Counted from the first letter of the stretch, positions 1-4,877 are shown. The stretch is DNA of 6,515 nucleotides from a bacterium (GCA_030019105.1 JASEGY010000208.1:1-6515), one strand, 5' to 3'. Program-made: numbers and translations. The notes: a model not told the origin generated them from the letters alone.

Positions 1-50
1 ATAGCCTATCTTGAATTCGCTTACCCCAAAATATTTATCTTAAGAGCTAT
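1..50. repeat. Left arm of 50-bp inverted repeat
   Basis: Bases 1-50 match the reverse complement of 786-835 at 48 of 50 positions; the two mismatches lie near the outer end. Similarity stops abruptly inside base 50. The arm may continue left of the window. It is also HepT coding sequence, so this copy is probably the source and the right arm an inverted duplicate. Confidence 0.9.
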
Positions 51-369
51 AGATACGGCTAAGTATAACTTTATCGTGGCTATTGAATCGGCCATAGATA
101 TTTCTAATCATATCATTGCTCGAAAAAGCTTAGGCAAGCCGGAAGACTACTCTGCTGTCTTTAGTATCCTGGGTGAGGCGGAAGTCTTTTCAAAGGAGGT
201 TGTTATCAGGTTAAAACAAATGGCAAGGTTCAGAAATATGCTTGTCCATCTTTACTGGAAGGTAGATAATAACCGACTGTATGAAATACTTAAAGGGAAC
301 CTGGATGACTTTGCAATATTTGAAGAGGGGATAAGAAAATTCCTGAAAGATGAAAGAGATTCGGATTAG
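1..369 (+). CDS. HepT-like toxin (HEPN family), 5' end outside window
   Basis: The frame is open from base 1 to the TAG at 367-369, so the true start lies upstream; the GTG at 76 would cut into the first conserved helix. The segment from IVAIESAIDISNHIIAR onward has the helical pattern of HepT/DUF86 proteins. RNMLVHLY (232-255) is the family RX4HXY motif, and it is followed by the usual DNNRLYEIL stretch. HepT proteins are HEPN-fold RNases kept inactive by a partner MNT nucleotidyltransferase that AMPylates the motif tyrosine; MNT is normally the adjacent gene and would lie off the left edge here. The stop overlaps the start of the Nudix gene by 20 nt, so the two are probably translationally coupled. 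Bases 1-50 of the coding sequence are also the left arm of a long inverted repeat. Family assignment is firm; activity and partner are inferred. Confidence 0.85.
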   Translation: MAYLEFAYPKIFILRAIDTAKYNFIVAIESAIDISNHIIARKSLGKPEDYSAVFSILGEAEVFSKEVVIRLKQMARFRNMLVHLYWKVDNNRLYEILKGNLDDFAIFEEGIRKFLKDERDSD

Positions 370-796
370 AGTCGCGGTACTAATAATTGAAGATGGCAAG
401 ATATTGCTCGTCCGGCACCATAAGGGGGGACGAAAATATTGGCTCCTGCCCGGCGGCGGGGTGGATTACGGTGAAACCCTGGTGGAATGCGCCAAAAGGG
501 AGATGCGGGAGGAAGCTAACCTGGAGGTAGAGATCGAAGACCTGCTTTTTATCAACGAATCTATCCCTCCTGACCGGCATCGGCATGTCCTGAATCTTTA
601 TTTCAGGGGCAGAATAGTTGGCGGCAGCTTGGAAATAGGTCAAGAAGCTATCCTGGATGCCATTGAGTTTGTCGATCTGAGCCAATTAGATTCCCTTACC
701 CTTTACCCCAACGTTAAGCAGGAGATCCAGGCTTTGGCCGCCGGGATTAAGCCGGAAGTGATCAGCCTCGGGAACCGGTGGGAATATAGCTCTTAA
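350..796 (+). CDS. Nudix hydrolase
   Basis: This 148-aa protein has one complete Nudix domain. The Nudix box GX5EX7REUXEEXGU is present from about residue 35: the glycine-rich GGGVDYGE is followed by REMREEANL, with Ala replacing the last Gly of the consensus. The catalytic glutamates of REMREE, which bind Mg2+, are intact. Nudix enzymes hydrolyse nucleoside diphosphates linked to another moiety; the substrate cannot be told from sequence. The start at 350 lies inside the end of HepT with no well-spaced Shine-Dalgarno (GAGGGG at 325-330 is about 19 nt away), so translation probably depends on coupling to HepT. The last codons and the stop at 794-796 fall in the right arm of the 50-bp inverted repeat, so the original C-terminus may have been slightly different. 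Confidence 0.92.
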   Translation: MKEIRIRVAVLIIEDGKILLVRHHKGGRKYWLLPGGGVDYGETLVECAKREMREEANLEVEIEDLLFINESIPPDRHRHVLNLYFRGRIVGGSLEIGQEAILDAIEFVDLSQLDSLTLYPNVKQEIQALAAGIKPEVISLGNRWEYSS

Positions 797-835
797 GATA
801 AATATTTTGGGGTAAGCGAATTCAAGACAGGTTAT
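786..835. repeat. Right arm of 50-bp inverted repeat
   Basis: This is the inverted copy of 1-50 (48/50). It starts within the last codons of the Nudix gene and supplies its TAA stop. Together the arms enclose a 735-bp segment carrying most of HepT and nearly all of Nudix. No transposase is seen, and no target duplication can be tested because the left flank is off the window. Confidence 0.9.
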
Positions 836-844
836 GTAGCTTTC

Positions 845-897
845 GGAGTTAATCCTTTAGGATTTCATTAGTTATGAAAGGCTAAAGCCTAAACTCC
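845..897. repeat. Palindromic dispersed repeat, copy 1
   Basis: A 53-bp imperfect palindrome running from GGAGTTAATCC to CTAAACTCC with a TAGTT loop. The arms are 24 nt and match at 19 positions. The same unit recurs at 4197-4246 and, inverted, at 4464-4516. As RNA it would fold into a long hairpin between the Nudix and DUF4258 genes. There is no T-run after it, so a simple intrinsic terminator is not supported. Confidence 0.88.
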
Positions 898-950
898 AAA
901 GGATAACCAACCCCAAAATCTTTTTCATGAAGTCTATAGCAAGGATGGAG

Positions 951-1238
951 ATGAACATTGAAGAGATTAAAGCCAAAGTTGGGGCCAACCGGTATGTCTA
1001 TACCTATCACGCTGAGATTGAACGTATGGCTGATGAGTTGACCTTTGCCCCGGTTGAAGAAGCCCTGTTAAACGGAGAGATACTTGAGCGATATCCTGAC
1101 ACCGGTCGCGGCGAAAGCTGCCTGGTGGTAGGCCTGGCAAAAGATGTGCCCATTCACACTGTCTGTGGTTGGCGAGGGGAAAAAGTGGCGCTCGTTACTG
1201 TATACATCCCACGCCCACCGAGGTTTGTTGACCCCTGA
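951..1238 (+). CDS. DUF4258 protein, putative toxin of an MqsRA-like pair
   Basis: The 95-aa product fits DUF4258: a histidine in YTYHAEIERM (His20), then VEEALLNGEILERYPD, a GESCLVVG strand, HTVCGWRGEKV and TVYIPRPPRF. The family is usually treated as relatives of RelE/MqsR-type toxins, but its activity is not established from this sequence. I prefer ATG 951 because AAGGA at 941-945 sits 5 nt upstream and family members tend to begin at this point; ATG 927 would add 8 residues and has no evident Shine-Dalgarno. The zinc-finger gene follows 19 nt downstream with its own ribosome site, so the two form an operon in toxin-first order. Confidence 0.85.
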   Translation: MNIEEIKAKVGANRYVYTYHAEIERMADELTFAPVEEALLNGEILERYPDTGRGESCLVVGLAKDVPIHTVCGWRGEKVALVTVYIPRPPRFVDP

Positions 1239-1257
1239 ACACGAGGAGAGAAAACCA

Positions 1258-1506
1258 ATGCGGAAAATTCAATGTAACTTCTGTGGTAGCGACCGATATG
1301 AAGAACGTCGAGTTGAGTATCTTTATAGCTACAAGGGTGAATACTTGTTGGTGCCCAATACCCCAATCGAGATTTGTCTCAACTGCGGAATGATTTACTA
1401 CGATGCGGCTGTTCTTAAGGAGATTGAACGATGTTTTTTTGCTATTCAGCGCAAGACTGAAAAGCCGGACCGCTGCATTGAGGTGCCGGCAAAGGCATAT
1501 GCCTAA
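1258..1506 (+). CDS. YgiT-type zinc-finger protein, putative MqsA-like antitoxin
   Basis: The 82-aa protein has two CxxC knuckles, CNFC (Cys6/Cys9) and CLNC (Cys40/Cys43). That is the zinc site of the YgiT/MqsA N-terminal domain, with the family's typical LVPNTPIEIC strand just before the second knuckle. MqsA proper carries a C-terminal DNA-binding helix-turn-helix; this protein ends before one, as is common for the short YgiT-type partners of DUF4258. The start is ATG 1258, with GAGGAG at 1243-1248 placed 9 nt upstream. A longer frame beginning at 1144 would run through the DUF4258 gene and is not credible. The role as an antitoxin is inferred from the pairing. Confidence 0.87.
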   Translation: MRKIQCNFCGSDRYEERRVEYLYSYKGEYLLVPNTPIEICLNCGMIYYDAAVLKEIERCFFAIQRKTEKPDRCIEVPAKAYA

Positions 1507-1543
1507 CTCTTACAACAACCGGACGAGTCAGATAAAGTAATGC

Positions 1544-1572
1544 TTGACAGAGGCAGGATAGTGCTGTATAGG
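1544..1572 (+). promoter_or_regulatory. Possible promoter before the RHH/PIN pair
   Basis: A perfect TTGACA (1544-1549) is followed after 17 nt by TATAGG (1567-1572). The -10 overlaps the GGAGGTG ribosome site at 1571-1577. A transcript from this pair would start near 1579 and lose that site, so either the real -10 lies elsewhere or the match is chance. Confidence 0.3.
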
Positions 1573-1584
1573 AGGTGCGCCAAA

Positions 1585-1836
1585 ATGAGAAATTTAACCA
1601 AACGGACACAGATATACCTTACGGAAAGTCAGTTCCACTTTCTTTCTAAGACAGCCCAATTTTTAGAAATATCGATGGCTGAGTTGATAAGAAAATCAGT
1701 GGATGAATATCGCAATAATTTAGAGTCAATAAACTATGAAGACGATCCTATCTGGAAGATAGTTGGCAGAGCAAGCTCAAAGGTGAGAGATGGCGCCAGG
1801 AATCATGATAGATATATTTATGGCGAGGGGAAATAA
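1585..1836 (+). CDS. Ribbon-helix-helix (CopG-type) antitoxin
   Basis: An 83-aa protein with a ribbon-helix-helix fold: strand TKRTQIYLTESQ (about residues 5-16), a first helix to about residue 26, then the turn and second helix ISMAELIRKSVDEY. The C-terminal part carries DPIWKIVG and NHDRYIYG, an ending typical of RHH antitoxins paired with PIN toxins. The RHH domain would bind an operator at its own promoter as a dimer and the tail would bind the toxin. ATG 1585 is chosen for GGAGGTG at 1571-1577; an upstream ATG at 1540 lacks such a site. The stop at 1834-1836 directly abuts the toxin ATG, so the two are co-translated. Confidence 0.87.
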   Translation: MRNLTKRTQIYLTESQFHFLSKTAQFLEISMAELIRKSVDEYRNNLESINYEDDPIWKIVGRASSKVRDGARNHDRYIYGEGK

Positions 1837-2169
1837 ATGAAAGGAGTGATGGTTGATACAAGTGGTTGGAAAGCTGTGTATGATGCTTCCGATGAATTCC
1901 ATACGCAGGCAAGCGACACGTGGATGGAACTCAAGAGAAGAAAAGTATCTCTCTACACCACAGATTATATCTTAGATGAGGCCTTAACCCTTCTCAGGAT
2001 CACTGTCGGCCACAGATTGGCAGTTCAATTTGGAAGAGATGTCAGGGGAAGCCGCATTATAAATATCATTGACCTTGACAGGGAGATAAAGGAAGAAGCC
2101 TGGAAGATATTTGTAAGGTATCAAGACAAAAGATTTAGTTCAGACCTCGTGCTTTCATATCTGGAATAA
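1837..2169 (+). CDS. PIN-domain toxin, C-terminally truncated
   Basis: VapC-like PIN proteins are Mg2+-dependent RNases with four acidic residues. The N-terminal part is clear: VDTSGW (Asp7), TTDYILDEALTLLR (Asp47/Glu48) and a helix with EEAWKIFVRYQDKRFS. Family members then continue with a TDC(T/A)SF segment and an FDxHF ending, together about 25-30 residues, that hold the remaining active-site acids. Here the frame runs into SSDLVLSYLE and stops at 110 aa, and I could not find the missing part in any forward frame just downstream. The protein is therefore probably inactive although the gene is otherwise intact. GAGGGG at 1825-1830 gives good spacing to ATG 1837. Confidence 0.8.
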   Translation: MKGVMVDTSGWKAVYDASDEFHTQASDTWMELKRRKVSLYTTDYILDEALTLLRITVGHRLAVQFGRDVRGSRIINIIDLDREIKEEAWKIFVRYQDKRFSSDLVLSYLE

Positions 2170-2257
2170 GGGCAATTTCTGGACAGTCTTGATTGACAAT
2201 AAGCAAGCATAGTATACAGATTTATAATAAAGTAGTCTAATGATTAGGGATTGACGG

Positions 2258-2455
2258 ATGCGGCTGTCCAATTATTACACAACTTTCTGTGGCCAAAAAG
2301 CTTATTGTCGATTTGGTGAGGGCAAAACACGAGGTCTGTATTTTAAGCAGCAGGTGGAAGAAGGATTGCAAGATGTAAAGGAAGGACGAGTATATTCCCA
2401 TGAGCAAATTAAAAATATGGTGTTGCAATGGCGAAAATTATCTGGTCGGATTTAG
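2258..2455 (+). CDS. Small putative antitoxin of the ParE pair
   Basis: This 65-aa ORF ends inside the start of the ParE gene (28-nt overlap), the usual antitoxin-first layout. Its C-terminal half, VEEGLQDVKEGRVYSHEQIKNMV, resembles the tail of RHH/RelB-like antitoxins. The first 30 residues are rich in Cys and Tyr and fit no antitoxin DNA-binding domain. AGGGA at 2245-2249 could serve ATG 2258. In another frame over 2271-2327 the translation reads QLSVAKKLIVDLVRAKHE, which looks more like antitoxin helix, so a frameshift may have damaged the N-terminus. Identification rests on position and the tail. Confidence 0.55.
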   Translation: MRLSNYYTTFCGQKAYCRFGEGKTRGLYFKQQVEEGLQDVKEGRVYSHEQIKNMVLQWRKLSGRI

Positions 2456-2742
2456 CAAAAGAACATTTAAGAGAGATTGACTCTTATATTTCAAAAGGGT
2501 CTCCTTTCTACTCGATTATTTTTATTGATAAATTGATTGCTTCTGTAGAGAGGGTTAGCTTATTCCCGAAATGTGGAAGAGTTGTTCCAGAATTTGGGAG
2601 AGACGACTTAAGAGAGGTCTTCTTTCATAAATACAGAATTGTGTACTCGATTAAAGATGATACGATAAGGATATTGGCTATTGTTCATGGGGCAATGGAC
2701 CTCATAAAAAAACGAGAACGAGAACTATGGGACTTCACATAA
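2428..2742 (+). CDS. ParE/RelE-superfamily toxin
   Basis: A 104-aa protein with the ParE layout: IIWSDLAKEHLREIDSYI (first helix), an FIDKLIASVERVSLFP helix, the turn CGRVVPEF (Gly50/Arg51), LREVFFHKYRIVYSI (Arg62, Tyr69, Arg70) and the last strand IRILAIVHG (His87). Full family length with conserved positions intact suggests a functional toxin. ParE proteins poison DNA gyrase while RelE relatives cut mRNA in the ribosome; sequence alone does not decide, but the VPE and LREV pattern favours the ParE side. ATG 2428 lies inside the upstream ORF and has no strong ribosome site, so expression is likely coupled to the antitoxin. Confidence 0.88.
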   Translation: MAKIIWSDLAKEHLREIDSYISKGSPFYSIIFIDKLIASVERVSLFPKCGRVVPEFGRDDLREVFFHKYRIVYSIKDDTIRILAIVHGAMDLIKKRERELWDFT

Positions 2743-2800
2743 CAAGGCTGCACTGCAAGAAAGATCAAGATGACCCAAATTGTAGGTTGTGAAAAACTGC

Positions 2801-2829
2801 TTGCGTTTAAGCTAATAATTTGATATACT
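2801..2829 (+). promoter_or_regulatory. Probable promoter of pyrK
   Basis: TTGCGT (2801-2806), a 17-nt spacer and TATACT (2824-2829), with TG at 2821-2822 making an extended -10. The expected start site, about 2836, is only a few bases before the pyrK ATG at 2839, implying an almost leaderless mRNA. This fits the absence of a Shine-Dalgarno sequence there. Confidence 0.5.
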
Positions 2830-2838
2830 TGTTTAGAT

Positions 2839-3687
2839 ATGAGTAATGATAATGTAGGCTTGACAAGAATAGAAGAGAATATCGAAGTAGCCGAAAATCA
2901 CTTTCGGATGAAACTTTTTGCCCCTGGTATTGCCCGGACAGCCCGGCCCGGTCAATTCGTTCATGTCCGCTGTAGTGAACGGTTGGACCCTTTACTTCGC
3001 CGTCCTTTTAGCCTTCATAGGATCAGAGAGCCGCACATAGATATCCTCTACAAGATAGTCGGCCAGGGGACGGAACTATTAGTCGCAAAAAAAGCCGGAG
3101 AGAAATTAGATGTCCTTGGTCCATTAGGTAATGGATTCCGGGTTGAGCAGGAAAAAGCAGGTCTTTCGGTTCTGGTGGGAGGAGGGATGGGGGCGGCGCC
3201 CCTTCTTGCCTTAGCTGAGAAGCTAAAGAATCTCCGGCAGGAGATGCTTATTTTGATCGGAGCAGATACGGAAAGGGGGCTTCTGGCCCTTCAGGAGTTT
3301 TCTCAATCAGGCGAGCTTGAGGTGGCTACAGTTGACGGCAGCCAGGGCTATGCCGGTCTGGTGACGGATTTGTTAATTAAGGCCACCGCCAATCGTCAGG
3401 TGGCTCAGGTTTATGCTTGTGGGCCGAAAGCAATGTTGCGTGAGGTGTCACGACTGGCTGAAGCAGGGAACTATCCGGCTCAGGTTTCAATGGAAGAACG
3501 TATGGCCTGTGGAGTGGGGGCATGTCTGGGATGCGTGGTTCCGGTGCGAAGCCCTGTGGACAGAAACCAGGTTTCTTCAAGAAACCCGGTTTCTCAGGAC
3601 TCTAAGGCTTCAGATAAAGAGAAGGCAGCTTATAAAAGGGTTTGCCGGGAAGGGCCTGTCTTTGAGGCCGGAGAGATAGTCTGGTAA
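2839..3687 (+). CDS. pyrK: Dihydroorotate dehydrogenase B electron-transfer subunit
   Basis: PyrK passes electrons from dihydroorotate oxidation by PyrD to NAD+, using FAD and a [2Fe-2S] cluster, in pyrimidine synthesis. The FAD-binding RRPFSLH is at residues 54-60, GPLGNGF at 94-100, the NAD-domain VGGGMGAAP around 113-121 and ACGPKAML around 193. The cluster motif ERMACGVGACLGC gives Cys224, Cys229 and Cys232, with the fourth ligand in KRVCREGPVF (Cys269). The Cys232-Cys269 gap is about 20 residues wider than usual because of an in-frame insertion carrying a double palindrome (3562-3594). At 282 aa the protein is longer than the usual ~250-270. No pyrD or other pyr gene is in the window. 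No ribosome site precedes ATG 2839; TTG 2860 is an alternative start. Confidence 0.93.
   Translation: MSNDNVGLTRIEENIEVAENHFRMKLFAPGIARTARPGQFVHVRCSERLDPLLRRPFSLHRIREPHIDILYKIVGQGTELLVAKKAGEKLDVLGPLGNGFRVEQEKAGLSVLVGGGMGAAPLLALAEKLKNLRQEMLILIGADTERGLLALQEFSQSGELEVATVDGSQGYAGLVTDLLIKATANRQVAQVYACGPKAMLREVSRLAEAGNYPAQVSMEERMACGVGACLGCVVPVRSPVDRNQVSSRNPVSQDSKASDKEKAAYKRVCREGPVFEAGEIVW
3562..3594. repeat. Tandem 15-bp palindrome inside pyrK
   Basis: Two palindromes of the form AGAAACCNGGTTTCT (3562-3576, N=A; 3580-3594, N=C) are separated by TCA. They are in frame and encode RNQVSSRNPVS within the pyrK cluster loop. I recall similar AGAAACC/GGTTTCT units as dispersed repeats in other bacterial genomes; that recollection is unverified. 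Confidence 0.9.
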
Positions 3688-3765
3688 CTTGTAATTGGTG
3701 ATTGCTAACGAGAGGAGAGATAAGGGATGCCTGAAATTTGCCGATTCTATGGTATCGTTATCTTT

Positions 3766-4009
3766 ATACTATTACTTCGCAACATTTGCGTTGCCTGCGA
3801 GAATGTTACGATTTTGGTAATCGTTCACACCACCAAGACACTAAGACACCAAGATTAATCAATCAGAGGGCAAAAGGCAGTGAGCAGAGGGTAGGGGGCA
3901 GATTTACCTGCCTGCTGCCTGCTGCCTACTGCTTTCTGTCCCCTTTGTGTCTTTGTGTCTTAGTGGTGAATGGTTACAAGTTGGTTTGGTTGCGGCCAGA
4001 GGCCGCGCT
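3766..4009. mobile_element. Non-coding nested-palindrome insertion in DUF4160
   Basis: About 244 bp separate two codons that should be adjacent in DUF4160. It folds as nested arms: 3817-3853 pairs imperfectly with 3942-3977 (arms rich in AAGACAC / GTGTCTT, ending CACCA / TGGTG), and inside that 3868-3901 pairs with 3908-3942 (GGCAG / CTGCC runs). Short hairpins flank it, such as GCGGCC-AGA-GGCCGC at 3992-4006. There is no transposase and no clear target duplication beyond an ambiguous AT, so exact ends are uncertain by a few bases. Confidence 0.7.
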
Positions 4010-4108
4010 ATGAACTACAACGAGCATAATCCACCACATTTTCACGCGAGATATCAAGATCAAGAAATCGCCATCGAAGTTCAAACAGGAATTGTACAAG
4101 GGAAAATG

Positions 4109-4298
4109 AGCATCGTTTCAAATCGCCCCAATAGCAGCTTTACACTTTTAAAGCGGAGTGCATGTCCGAGTTTGAGCTATGGTGCATAACTTCCCTGGAG
4201 TTAATCCTTTAGGATTTCATTTATGAAAGGCTAAAGCCTAAACTCCCAAAAAGTGTAAACCGATCTCTAACGATTTCCAGGCTGAATGAAACGATGCC
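4109..4298. mobile_element. 190-bp MITE-like element with 8-bp target duplication
   Basis: The element is flanked by direct repeats GGAAAATG at 4101-4108 and 4299-4306, and removing one copy plus the element restores the DUF4160 reading frame exactly. The ends are inverted repeats: AGCATCGTTTCA (4109-4120) against TGAAACGATGCC (4287-4298), 11 of 12 matching. A second perfect 11-bp inverted pair, TTTACACTTTT (4139-4149) and AAAAGTGTAAA (4249-4259), lies inside, and the central 50 bp is palindromic repeat copy 2. It encodes no credible protein and would depend on a transposase elsewhere. Several IS families make 8-bp duplications; I cannot name the parent. Confidence 0.82.
4197..4246. repeat. 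Palindromic dispersed repeat, copy 2
   Basis: Same unit as 845-897 in the same orientation, but 3 nt shorter in the loop (CAT-TT-ATG instead of CAT-TAGTT-ATG). It lies at the centre of the 190-bp MITE-like element. Confidence 0.88.
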
Positions 4299-4463
4299 GG
4301 AAAATGTCAAGGCGGGCACTGCAAATGTTATTCGAGTGGTCTGAAAAGTATCGGGAGGAATTACTCAGAAATTGGGAATTAGCCAGAAAGCGAAAGCCGT
4401 TAGAGAGAATTTCGGGACGGTTCAAAAATCGTCCATTTTCTTGTGAAACCTTGCGTTCTTTCT

Positions 4464-4516
4464 GGAGTTTAGGCTTTAGCCTTTCATAACTAATGAAATC
4501 CTAAAGGATTAACTCC
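4464..4516. repeat. Palindromic dispersed repeat, copy 3 (inverted)
   Basis: Reverse-complement copy of the 845-897 unit, identical over the 53 bp as read. It supplies the stop of the residual DUF4160 frame. With copy 2 it forms an inverted pair around 217 bp. Confidence 0.88.
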
Positions 4517-4556
4517 GGAAAGTTAATGATAATTTTTAGCCGCAAGCTTTCACAGT

Positions 4557-4584
4557 AAGGTGAACCATCCCAGAATTTCACCTT
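4557..4584. promoter_or_regulatory. Perfect 8-bp inverted repeat before the DUF2442 ribosome site
   Basis: AAGGTGAA (4557-4564) and TTCACCTT (4577-4584) pair perfectly around a 12-nt spacer, ending 6 nt before AGGAGG at 4591-4596. It could be an operator or a leader hairpin. Neither the protein that binds it nor an RNA role can be seen from sequence. Confidence 0.45.
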
Positions 4585-4602
4585 TAATATAGGAGGCAGA
4601 TT

Positions 4603-4857
4603 ATGTTTCTGCATGTTACCAATGTTGTCTATCTGGAAGATTATAAGTTAAGGTTAAAGTTCAATAACAGGGCAGTTAAAGACGTGGATTTAAGCGATGA
4701 ATTATATGGTGAAGTTTTTGAGCCTTTGAAAGATATTGAATACTTTAAACAAATAGCTGTTAATCCTGACACCAATACTATCGAATGGCCCAATGGAGCT
4801 GATTTTGCTCCTGAATTCCTCTACGAGATTGGCGAAGAAGTAAGAAAGGTTGCGTGA
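4603..4857 (+). CDS. DUF2442 protein
   Basis: The 84-aa protein matches DUF2442 along its length: HVTNVVYLEDYKLRLKFNN, then VKDVDLSDEL, VFEPLKDIEYFKQIAV and the signature TIEWPNGADFAPEFLYE. The family is usually encoded beside DUF4160, as here, and is annotated as a toxin-antitoxin-like partner; biochemical function is not established. A strong AGGAGG at 4591-4596 is 6 nt before ATG 4603. The gene is intact although its partner is broken, which would leave it as an orphan. Confidence 0.88.
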   Translation: MFLHVTNVVYLEDYKLRLKFNNRAVKDVDLSDELYGEVFEPLKDIEYFKQIAVNPDTNTIEWPNGADFAPEFLYEIGEEVRKVA

Positions 4858-4877
4858 GCAACTGTCTGAAGTCATAA

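Larger units (their letters stand above)
3727..4489 (+). pseudogene. DUF4160 gene split by two insertions
   Basis: Three in-line fragments rebuild one DUF4160 protein. 3727-3765 encodes MPEICRFYGIVIF; 4010-4108 encodes a piece starting MNYNEHNPPHFHARY and ending QGKM; from 4307, the piece from SRRALQMLFEW through NWELARKRKPLERI. Joined, they give about 81 residues, the normal family length, with the hallmark HNPPHFHARY and the final ENWE-like helix. The gaps 3766-4009 and 4109-4306 are non-coding, hairpin-rich insertions. Read as it stands, the first fragment stops at 3856-3858 and the last runs through spacer into repeat copy 3, which provides the TAA at 4487-4489. A ribosome site (GAGGAGA, about 3712) remains. 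The intact DUF2442 gene follows; these two families are commonly adjacent and are thought to be a toxin-antitoxin-like pair of unproven function. Confidence 0.88.

Noticed and set aside
845..900. Intrinsic terminator after the Nudix gene
   Set aside because: The hairpin is AT-rich with mismatches and has no T-run on either side.
1144..1257. Longer start for the YgiT-type protein
   Set aside because: It runs through the DUF4258 gene in another frame, and the ATG at 1258 has a well-spaced GAGGAG and the family's normal N-terminus.
2193..2228. Promoter from TTGACA (2193) and TATAAT (2223)
   Set aside because: The spacer is 24 nt, too long for a normal sigma-70 promoter, and no better pair is seen.
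3413..3679. 88-aa ORF overlapping pyrK
   Set aside because: It is an out-of-frame shadow of the conserved cluster-binding end of pyrK.
3738..4013. 91-aa ORF after pyrK
   Set aside because: It reads through the hairpin-rich insertion; its composition reflects the repeats, and the real DUF4160 N-terminus lies in another frame.
845..4516. CRISPR-like repeats
   Set aside because: The three palindromes are far apart, in mixed orientation, without regular spacers, and no cas gene is present.
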